From: Lentimicrobiaceae bacterium | Lineage (GTDB): Bacteria; Bacteroidota; Bacteroidia; Bacteroidales; Lentimicrobiaceae | Assembly: GCA_020636745.1 (NCBI GenBank) | Contig: JACJXH010000003.1 | Coordinates: 124,001-188,000 of the forward strand | Length of the DNA: 64,000 bases | Direction of reading: 5' to 3' | Part shown: positions 8,857 to 15,931 of the stretch, piece by piece | Layout: each line of letters opens with the position of its first letter | Position numbering within the stretch: position 1 is the stretch's first letter | Made by a program: the position numbers and the translations under genes | The notes under the pieces: model-generated | Seen by the model: only the letters and a program-made list of their open reading frames with translations | Databases searched by the model: none | What the model was told of the DNA's origin: nothing

Positions 8857-9648
8857 ATGGAAACAAAAAAAATAGAAATCCCGGTAATGGCTGATTTATT
8901 CGCCAAAGGAGAACAACCTGAATATCTTTTTTGGGTAGGATGTGCCGGAGCTTTCGACGACCGATATAAAAAGGTTACACGTGCTTTTGCAAAGATTCTG
9001 AACTATCTGGATGTTAATTATGCAGTATTGGGAAAAGAGGAGTCATGCACGGGTGACCCCGCCCGGAGAGCCGGCAATGAAATGCTGTATCAGATGCAGG
9101 CATTGCAGAATATCGCGATTCTCAGTAGTTATAATGTAAAGAAAATCATCACTATCTGCCCGCATTGCTTTAATATTTTTAAAAATGAATATCCTGACCT
9201 GGGCGGTAATTATGAGGTAATCAATTATTTACAGTTTCTCGACAAATTCATTGAGAATGGCCAAATTGAGCTCAATCATGAGCTGCTTAAGAATGTTAGT
9301 ATCACCTACCACGATCCTTGTTATCTGGGCAGAGGGAATGATATTTATGCTGAACCCCGGAGTATCCTGAAAAAACTTACAGATAATTTTATTGAGCTCG
9401 GGCGAAACAAAAGCTATTCTTATTGTTGTGGTGCCGGAGGAGCTCAGATGTTTAAAGAAGCTGAACCGGGAAATAAAGAGGTTTTTATTGAACGCACCGA
9501 AGAGATTTTAAAAAGTAAAGCCGAAATTGTTGCCACAGCCTGTCCATTTTGCATGACCATGCTTACCGACGGATTGAAATATAAAAACAACGAAGAGGTT
9601 AAAAATCTCGACATCGCTGAGTTAATTGTGCAGGGTTTGGGATTATAG
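8857..9648 (+). CDS. Cysteine-rich CCG domain protein (HdrB/GlpC-like half of the ETF:quinone oxidoreductase)
   Basis: 263 residues with two CCG-type halves. Visible motifs are WVGCAG (about 27-32), ESCTGDPARR (about 64-73), CPHC near 100, DPCYLGR near 151, YCCGAGG near 188 and ACPFC near 226. This is the pattern of HdrB/LldE/GlpC-type subunits that bind an unusual Fe-S cluster. The gene starts 13 bases after the membrane Fe-S protein, so the two are surely co-expressed. Together they supply the parts that are fused in one EMO polypeptide in other bacteria. It is soluble and probably docks on the inner side of the membrane. Confidence 0.86.
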   Translation: METKKIEIPVMADLFAKGEQPEYLFWVGCAGAFDDRYKKVTRAFAKILNYLDVNYAVLGKEESCTGDPARRAGNEMLYQMQALQNIAILSSYNVKKIITICPHCFNIFKNEYPDLGGNYEVINYLQFLDKFIENGQIELNHELLKNVSITYHDPCYLGRGNDIYAEPRSILKKLTDNFIELGRNKSYSYCCGAGGAQMFKEAEPGNKEVFIERTEEILKSKAEIVATACPFCMTMLTDGLKYKNNEEVKNLDIAELIVQGLGL

Positions 9649-10082
9649 TTCCCAAATGTTGTATTGGCTGGTTCAATGAAAATTATACAACTGTTTGTTA
9701 TAAACAAATAGCTGTAGTGTTGTGAAATAAAAGTCAGCATCATCAGCCATTGCACAGATTCTGTCATAACTCTGGTGATATTTGACTGCCGTTAACCGGA
9801 TGGATAATGTTGTCCGGATGGCATCTTAATAAAAAAATATAAAAAGAACGGTTGTAGAAAAAAACAAACGTGAGTAGCTCAGTTACAGCGACTAACTATC
9901 TCACGTATAAGTACATATGTATATTATAACATGTTAAATGGCTTGATAACAGAGCGAGCTGCGAAATATTTTTTGATTTGTACCCTAATATTGTAAATTT
10001 GCAGATTGTATGATTGCCCCGAATTGATAACGACACATCAAGAAAAATACTTTTTTTTAAGTCACAAACTGATTTACACTTT
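9649..10082. promoter_or_regulatory. Intergenic region with clustered palindromes upstream of etfB copy 2
   Basis: 434 bases without a gene. It holds an imperfect inverted repeat with arms ACGTGAG (9868-9874) and CTCACGT (9900-9906) plus inner AGTT/AACT, then two perfect 10-bp palindromes, TACATATGTA (9912-9921) and TAACATGTTA (9927-9936). A good promoter follows at 9972-10001. The arrangement suggests repressor binding sites, but no regulator gene is adjacent. The first repeat also resembles the D-arm of a tRNA (TAGCTCAGTT) without the rest of one. Confidence 0.45.
9972..10001 (+). promoter_or_regulatory. Promoter of the etfB-etfA-acyl-CoA dehydrogenase operon
   Basis: TTTG (9972-9975) and TAAATTTG (9994-10001) are separated by 18 bases, close to the Bacteroidetes -33/-7 arrangement. 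The etfB start is about 80 bases downstream. Confidence 0.55.
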
Positions 10083-10955
10083 ATGAATTTTAGAATCATT
10101 GTGCTTGCCAAGCAAGTTCCCGATACACGGAATGTTGGTAAAGATGCCATGAAAGCTGATGGCACTGTAAACAGGGCAGCTCTTCCTGCAATTTTTAACC
10201 CGGAAGATTTGCACGCTTTGGAACAGGCATTAAGCATTAAGGATAAAATTCCGTATGCTGAAGTTATTGTTTTAACCATGGGCCCGTTCAGGGCAGCCGA
10301 GATTATTCGCGAAGCCATGTACCGTGGAGCTGACAGAGGTTATCTGATAACCGACCGGAAATTTGCTGGTTCTGATACACTGGCTACTTCTTATGCCTTG
10401 TCGCTGGCTGTTAAAAAACTGGCACCTTACCATTTGGTTATTTCAGGCCGGCAGGCTATTGATGGTGACACTGCGCAGGTAGGGCCTCAAACTGCTGAAA
10501 AATTGGGTATTCCTCAAATAACTTATGCTGAGGAAATTATCTCGGTAGATGCCAAGAAAATTATAGTCAAACGCAGGCTTGAAAGGGGAGTTGAAGTTGT
10601 TAACTCAACTTTGCCGGCGGCTATTACTGTTCACAGTTCAGCACCGGTTTGTCGCCAGCGTGTAGCTAAATTGCTCATGAAATACAAACATGCGCGTACA
10701 GTTACCGAGCTTCAGAATGAAACCAAGGACTATACTGAATTATACACCGACAGGCCATATTTGTCAATAGAAGAATGGACAGCTGACGATTTGAATGCAG
10801 AAACAACAATGCTTGGACTTTCCGGTTCTCCAACCAAAGTTAAAAAGATTGAAAATGTTGTTTTTCAGCATAAAGATTCAAAAGTGATAGGCAGTACTGA
10901 TAAAGAGATTGACGATCTGATGCAGAGCTTAATCAGTACCCATATCATTGGTTAA
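10083..10955 (+). CDS. etfB: Electron transfer flavoprotein beta subunit (copy 2, bifurcating-type motif)
   Basis: A second EtfB, 290 aa, starting MNFRIIVLAKQVPDTRNVG at the ATG at 10083; an in-frame extension upstream is unlikely because it crosses the promoter. The nucleotide-binding loop reads GRQAIDGDTAQVGPQTAEKL. The DGDTAQVGP form is typical of EtfB proteins that bind a second FAD and take part in electron bifurcation with butyryl-CoA dehydrogenase. It leads an operon with etfA (39-base gap) and an acyl-CoA dehydrogenase (14-base gap), the arrangement used in butyrate-forming Bacteroidetes and clostridia. Whether it really bifurcates is inference. Confidence 0.9.
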   Translation: MNFRIIVLAKQVPDTRNVGKDAMKADGTVNRAALPAIFNPEDLHALEQALSIKDKIPYAEVIVLTMGPFRAAEIIREAMYRGADRGYLITDRKFAGSDTLATSYALSLAVKKLAPYHLVISGRQAIDGDTAQVGPQTAEKLGIPQITYAEEIISVDAKKIIVKRRLERGVEVVNSTLPAAITVHSSAPVCRQRVAKLLMKYKHARTVTELQNETKDYTELYTDRPYLSIEEWTADDLNAETTMLGLSGSPTKVKKIENVVFQHKDSKVIGSTDKEIDDLMQSLISTHIIG

Positions 10956-10994
10956 AAAAAAATTAATAAAATCACTGACTAATTCAGAAATCAC

Positions 10995-12017
10995 GTGAAC
11001 AACATATTCGTTTATTGCGAAGTTACCGAAGAAGGAGCAATCGCAGATGTAAGCCTTGAACTTCTGTCAAAAGGAAAGAAACTGGCCGAAGATCTGAACG
11101 TAAAACTGGAGGCTCTGGTAATTGGCCACAATGTGCCCAATCCTGAAGCTCAATTATATCCGTTTGGCGTTGATGTCATTCATTATGCCGACGATGAGAA
11201 GCTTTTTCCATACACAACCCTTCCGCATGCATCCATTATTCTGGACTTGTTTGAAAAAGAAAAGCCTGAAATTGCCCTTTTTGGTGCCACCAGCATTGGA
11301 CGCGATTTAGCGCCCAGAGTGGCCTCGGCCTTGCGTTGCGGGTTAACTGCAGATTGCACAAGCCTTGAAATAGGCGACCATTTTGAAAATAAAACCCAAA
11401 CAGAATATAAAAATCTGCTTTACCAGATTAGGCCTGCTTTTGGTGGAAATATTATAGCTACAATCATCAATCCTGAAACACGCCCGCAAATGGCAACTGT
11501 TCGTGAAGGAGTGATGAAAAAAGAAGTTTTCTCGGCCAAATTTAAAGGCAAACTCAAAAAAATTGACACCAAAAAAATCCTGAAAGATGATGATTTTGCT
11601 GTGACGATTATTGAACGTCATATGGAAAAAAGCAAAATTGACATTAAGAATTCACAGGTAATTATTTCGGGTGGTTATGGCGTGGGCTCACGCGAAAATT
11701 TCAACCTGCTTTTTGAACTGGCAGAAGTACTGGGTGCTCAGGTTGGTGCCTCAAGAGCAGCTGTTGATGCCGGATTTGTTGAACACGAGCGTCAGATTGG
11801 GCAAACCGGGGTAACGGTTCGTCCCAAACTTTATATTGCCTGCGGAATTTCGGGCGCTGTGCAGCATAGGGCGGGCATGGATCAGTCGGCTCAGATTATC
11901 TCTATCAACACCGATGTGCATGCACCTATCAATCAAATTGCTGATTACACCATTATTGGCAGTGTGGCTGATGTAATTCCAAAAATGATTAAATTTTACA
12001 AGAAAAATTCGAAGTAA
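10995..12017 (+). CDS. etfA: Electron transfer flavoprotein alpha subunit (copy 2)
   Basis: 340-residue EtfA beginning at GTG 10995 (MNNIFVYCEVTEEGAIADVS). The FAD domain is well conserved: IISGGYGVGSRENFNLLFEL, SRAAVDAGFVEHERQIGQTG, CGISGAVQHRAGM and SINTDVHAPINQIADYTIIG. It pairs with the EtfB encoded just upstream and with the acyl-CoA dehydrogenase 14 bases downstream. The only plausible start is GTG, since the next ATG would remove conserved N-terminal sequence. Confidence 0.92.
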   Translation: MNNIFVYCEVTEEGAIADVSLELLSKGKKLAEDLNVKLEALVIGHNVPNPEAQLYPFGVDVIHYADDEKLFPYTTLPHASIILDLFEKEKPEIALFGATSIGRDLAPRVASALRCGLTADCTSLEIGDHFENKTQTEYKNLLYQIRPAFGGNIIATIINPETRPQMATVREGVMKKEVFSAKFKGKLKKIDTKKILKDDDFAVTIIERHMEKSKIDIKNSQVIISGGYGVGSRENFNLLFELAEVLGAQVGASRAAVDAGFVEHERQIGQTGVTVRPKLYIACGISGAVQHRAGMDQSAQIISINTDVHAPINQIADYTIIGSVADVIPKMIKFYKKNSK

Positions 12018-12031
12018 ATCATCCGAAAGCA

Positions 12032-13738
12032 ATGGAAAATTTCTATACCGACAATCCCAATCTGAGGTTTCATCTGACCCATCCATTGATGGAGAAAATT
12101 GTGAAACTTAAGGAATCTGATTATTCCGAAAAAGAAAAATACGATTTTGCCCCTCTCGATTTTGAAGATGCTATCGATAATTACGATAAAGTAATGGAGA
12201 TTATCGGTGAAATCAGTGGCGAAATCATTGGTCCTAATGCTGAATCAGTTGACAAGGAAGGGCCTGAACTTATTGATAATGAGGTAAAGTATGCAAGAGG
12301 AACCCAGCAAAATCATGATGCTATGGTTAAAGCCGGCTTGATTGGCTTTACACTTCCACGTGAATATGATGGGTTAAATATGCCCATTGTGCCTTATGTA
12401 ATGTCAGGTGAAGTGGTGTCGCGTGCTGATGCTGGTTTTGCCAATATCTGGGGCCTTCAGGATTGTGCTGAAACCATTCATGAATTTGCTTCTGATGAAA
12501 TCAAAGCTGAGTTTTTACCCCGTTTTCATAAAGGGGCAACTGCTGCCATGGATCTCACTGAACCGGATGCAGGTTCTGACTTACAGGCTGTTCAGCTGAA
12601 AGCTACCTACGATAGCAGAAGCCACAGATGGTTACTCGACGGGGTTAAACGCTTTATTACCAATGGAGATGCTGATATTTCGCTGGTACTGGCGCGCTCT
12701 GAAGAAGGTACTTCTGATGCCCGCGGTCTTTCTCTGTTTGTTTATGACCGTGCTGATAAAGCTGTGACCGTTAGGCGTATTGAAAATAAACTCGGTATCA
12801 AAGGGTCTCCAACCTGTGAACTCGTTTTTCGCAATGCACCGGCCAAGTTAATTGGCGATACTAAAATGGGGCTTATCAAATATGTCATGTCATTGATGAA
12901 CTCTGCCCGCTTAGGTGTTGGTTCGCAGTCGGTGGGTATTGCCGAAGCAGCTTACCGCGAAGCATACAAATATGCCACTGAACGTGAACAGTTTGGTAAA
13001 GCTATTATTCAGTATCCTGCTGTATATGAAATGCTTACCAATATGAGAGTGAAGATTGATGCCATGCGCACCTTGCTGTATGAAACTGCCAGATATGTTG
13101 ATTTATACAAGGCTTATGGTTTTGCTTCCAAAGAAAGAAAACTGGAACCTGAAGAAAGGCAGGAAGCCAAAGTTTATCAGAAACTGGCCGACATCTTTAC
13201 ACCGCTCTTAAAACTTTATTCAAGCGAAGGTTGTAACCAGATTGCTTATGATGCCATTCAAATTTTTGGCGGTACCGGTTACATGAAGGATTTTCCGATT
13301 GAACGTATTTATCGCGATGCGCGTATTACCACCATTTACGAAGGCACTTCACAACTCCAGGTTGTAGCTGCTATCCGTGGTGTGGGTAGCGGAGCTTATT
13401 TAAATGCAATGCATGAACGCGAAAAACTCCCTGTGAAACCTGAACTTGAATATCTCAGGGCTACTTTGGTTAAAATGACTGAACAATATGCTAAAACTGT
13501 AGAAAAAGTTACAGATTTCAATGATAATGAATTCATTGATTTTCATGCCAGACGTTTGGTCGAAATGGCCGGGAATGTCTTAATTGGCTATCTGTTACTT
13601 TTCGATGCCAACCGTGATGAAGTTTATGCAAAATCTGCCGATATTTTTATCAGAAAAGGCCGGGCTGAGAATATTGCGGCTGTTAGTTTTATCAATAATT
13701 GTCATCCCAAAGATGTGAACGACTTCAAGCTTTCATAA
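12032..13738 (+). CDS. Acyl-CoA dehydrogenase, ETF-linked
   Basis: FAD enzyme that interconverts acyl-CoA and enoyl-CoA. Length 568 aa, about 180 longer than short-chain enzymes because of N- and C-terminal additions. Recognisable parts are the FAD/substrate segment DLTEPDAGSDLQAVQ, then KRFITNGDADISLVLAR, KLGIKGSPTCELVF, QIFGGTGYMKDFPIERIYRD and the catalytic glutamate near residue 436 in TTIYEGTSQLQ. It is co-transcribed with etfB-etfA copy 2, which suggests it is the partner dehydrogenase, possibly working as a butyryl-CoA dehydrogenase. Substrate length cannot be read from the sequence. Confidence 0.92.
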   Translation: MENFYTDNPNLRFHLTHPLMEKIVKLKESDYSEKEKYDFAPLDFEDAIDNYDKVMEIIGEISGEIIGPNAESVDKEGPELIDNEVKYARGTQQNHDAMVKAGLIGFTLPREYDGLNMPIVPYVMSGEVVSRADAGFANIWGLQDCAETIHEFASDEIKAEFLPRFHKGATAAMDLTEPDAGSDLQAVQLKATYDSRSHRWLLDGVKRFITNGDADISLVLARSEEGTSDARGLSLFVYDRADKAVTVRRIENKLGIKGSPTCELVFRNAPAKLIGDTKMGLIKYVMSLMNSARLGVGSQSVGIAEAAYREAYKYATEREQFGKAIIQYPAVYEMLTNMRVKIDAMRTLLYETARYVDLYKAYGFASKERKLEPEERQEAKVYQKLADIFTPLLKLYSSEGCNQIAYDAIQIFGGTGYMKDFPIERIYRDARITTIYEGTSQLQVVAAIRGVGSGAYLNAMHEREKLPVKPELEYLRATLVKMTEQYAKTVEKVTDFNDNEFIDFHARRLVEMAGNVLIGYLLLFDANRDEVYAKSADIFIRKGRAENIAAVSFINNCHPKDVNDFKLS

Positions 13739-13770
13739 TATTCTATTCTGTAATTTACAGATAATCAATG

Positions 13771-13806
13771 AAAAGGAACGCCAGACCTGGCGTTCCTTTT
13801 TTATTT
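13771..13806 (+). terminator. Terminator of the second etfBA operon
   Basis: A 13-bp perfect stem AAAAGGAACGCCA (13771-13783) / TGGCGTTCCTTTT (13788-13800) with loop GACC, followed by more T residues. Confidence 0.85.
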
Positions 13807-14035
13807 TTACAGATTTAAAACTTTTAAATAAAAATTTTATCAACATATATAATTCCGGGTTATGCTATTTTGTAAATTTCAAGCGATTTTCAACTACTGA
13901 AAACCTGAAGCGTTTGATTTGTTTCAATTTGCCTGATATGTGTTGCTTCGTCAGTAAGAAAATAGCTTGCCATTAAATACCCCGGATGAATACTGAAATG
14001 TAGTTAATTACAATCATACAAACCGATAACAGACG

Positions 14036-15814
14036 ATGGAAAACAGAAAAGTATTAAAAAGTGGCGAGTTTCTTGTTGACACAGTTGAAGCAAGAGATGT
14101 ATTTATTCCTGAAGAATTTGACGATGAGCAGGTGATGATCGCTCAAACTTGTCAGGATTTTCTCGATACAGAGGTTTATCCCGTGATGGATAAAATAGAT
14201 AGTCCTGATATTCAGTTGATGAAAACTACGCTGCAGAAATCGGGCGAACTGGGTTTGATGGGCATTGCTTTGCCTGAAGAATACGGTGGCTTTGGCCAGT
14301 CATTTGTAACACAAATGCTTGCTGCTGAAAAAATTGGAGCCGGATATTCGTTTTCGGTTGCTTTTATGGCGCATTGTGGAATTGGTACACTGCCTATTGC
14401 TTATTACGGAAATGATACTCAGCGCGAAAAGTATGTAACAAGGCTGGCAACCGGCGAATTACTGGGCGCTTACTGTTTAACTGAACCTGGTGCAGGTAGT
14501 GATGCTAATGCTGGCAAAACCAATGCCCGGCTCTCTGATGATGGCACTCACTATATTTTAAACGGTCAGAAGATGTGGATTACCAATGCCGGTTTTGCTG
14601 ATGTTCAGACTGTTTTTGCAAAAGTTGGCAATGACAGAATTCTGAGTGCTTTTATTGTTGAAAAGGATATGCCGGGGGTTGTAGTAGCACCTGATGAAAA
14701 AAAGATGGGTATCAAAGGTTCATCTACGGCACAGATATTTTACAATGATGTGAAGGTGCCTGTTGAAAATATGATTGGATCGCAGGGTGAAGGCTTCAGA
14801 ATTGCCTTAAGCATTCTTCACATGGGTCGTATTAAACTGGGCGCAAACGTTTTGGGTGCTGCCAAGAAAGCCATCAACGATTCTGTTCAGTATGCCAATG
14901 AGCGCAAACAATTTTGTGTACTCATTTCTTCTTTCGGTGCCATCAAACATAAGCTGGCGCAGCAGGCCATTATTACTTTTGCTGCTGAATCAGCCGTTTA
15001 TCGCGTAAGCAAGGATATTGATGATTTGATTGAGAAAAATAAAAAAGCCGGACTTGACCGGGGGCGGGCTACTATTGAGGGCATCAGTCATTATGCTGTT
15101 GAAGCTGCCATTCTGAAAGTTTACGGATCGGAAGCGCTTGATTTTGTTATTGATGAAGCAGTTCAGATACATGGCGGAATGGGCTACTCTGCTGAAATGG
15201 ATGTAGAACGTGGATACAGAGATTCGCGCATTAACCGCATTTTTGAAGGAACAAATGAAATTAACCGTCTTTTGATTGCCGATACTGCCATCAAACGTGC
15301 ACAGAAAGGTGAATTTGACCTCTTTGGCCCGGCTGAATCGTTGTACAATAATCTTGATATCATTTCATCAGGGAAAAATGGTGAAGAGTGTTATTTTGCA
15401 GAAAAACGCAGGTATATCTCTAACTTCAAAAAAACTATTCTGTTGGCTATTCATGGTGCTACCAGACATTTTGATAAAAAACTGGTCAAAGAGCAGGAGG
15501 TAATGAATAACATTTCAGAAATGATCATGCAGACGTATATTGCCGAATCATTGGCCCTGAGGATAGAAAAACTTAATGACCTGAGAGGAAGCGCTGAATT
15601 ATACCGCGATATGCTGGATGTGTATGTGTATGATGCCGCTGATTTGATTCGGAAATCGGCCAGAGATGCCGTAAACTCATTTGCAGAAGCAGCGTTATCT
15701 GAAAAGCTGAATGCTGCCATTGAAGCACTTACGCAAGTGGCTGGTATCAATGTGAAGGAAGCCCGCAGGCGCATTGCCGACAAACTGATTGAAGACAATG
15801 CTTATAAATTCTAA
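14036..15814 (+). CDS. Acyl-CoA dehydrogenase, long (VLCAD/ACAD9-like architecture)
   Basis: 592-residue acyl-CoA dehydrogenase with the full catalytic core and a ~190-residue C-terminal helical extension, as in very-long-chain enzymes. Motifs: YCLTEPGAGSDANAGKTNAR, QKMWITNAGFADV, KKMGIKGSSTAQIFYNDVKV, QIHGGMGYSAEMDVERGYRD, and the catalytic Glu near 404 in RIFEGTNEINRLLI. It is single, with a 297-base upstream gap and a hairpin downstream. It does not belong to the preceding operon, since that ends in a strong terminator. It would use one of the two ETFs; long-chain substrates are inferred from architecture only. Confidence 0.92.
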   Translation: MENRKVLKSGEFLVDTVEARDVFIPEEFDDEQVMIAQTCQDFLDTEVYPVMDKIDSPDIQLMKTTLQKSGELGLMGIALPEEYGGFGQSFVTQMLAAEKIGAGYSFSVAFMAHCGIGTLPIAYYGNDTQREKYVTRLATGELLGAYCLTEPGAGSDANAGKTNARLSDDGTHYILNGQKMWITNAGFADVQTVFAKVGNDRILSAFIVEKDMPGVVVAPDEKKMGIKGSSTAQIFYNDVKVPVENMIGSQGEGFRIALSILHMGRIKLGANVLGAAKKAINDSVQYANERKQFCVLISSFGAIKHKLAQQAIITFAAESAVYRVSKDIDDLIEKNKKAGLDRGRATIEGISHYAVEAAILKVYGSEALDFVIDEAVQIHGGMGYSAEMDVERGYRDSRINRIFEGTNEINRLLIADTAIKRAQKGEFDLFGPAESLYNNLDIISSGKNGEECYFAEKRRYISNFKKTILLAIHGATRHFDKKLVKEQEVMNNISEMIMQTYIAESLALRIEKLNDLRGSAELYRDMLDVYVYDAADLIRKSARDAVNSFAEAALSEKLNAAIEALTQVAGINVKEARRRIADKLIEDNAYKF

Positions 15815-15882
15815 ATTTTTGTTTGTTTTGAAGAAAATAATGTAATTTTACAGGAATCAATCCTTAATCACTATTTGCATCA

Positions 15883-15908
15883 GAGGCCGGCTTCATAAAG
15901 CCGGCCTC
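15883..15908. terminator. Strong hairpin between convergent genes
   Basis: An 11-bp stem GAGGCCGGCTT (15883-15893) / AAGCCGGCCTC (15898-15908) with loop CATA lies between the acyl-CoA dehydrogenase and the convergent E1 gene. The T-run after it is poor on both strands, so termination is likely but not textbook. Confidence 0.6.
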
Positions 15909-15931
15909 TTGATTTACAAACAGGTATTTCT

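Noticed and set aside
9868..9940. tRNA gene
   Set aside because: TAGCTCAGTT resembles a D-arm and there are matching outer arms, but no anticodon arm or TTCGA T-loop follows and the length between arms is far too short.
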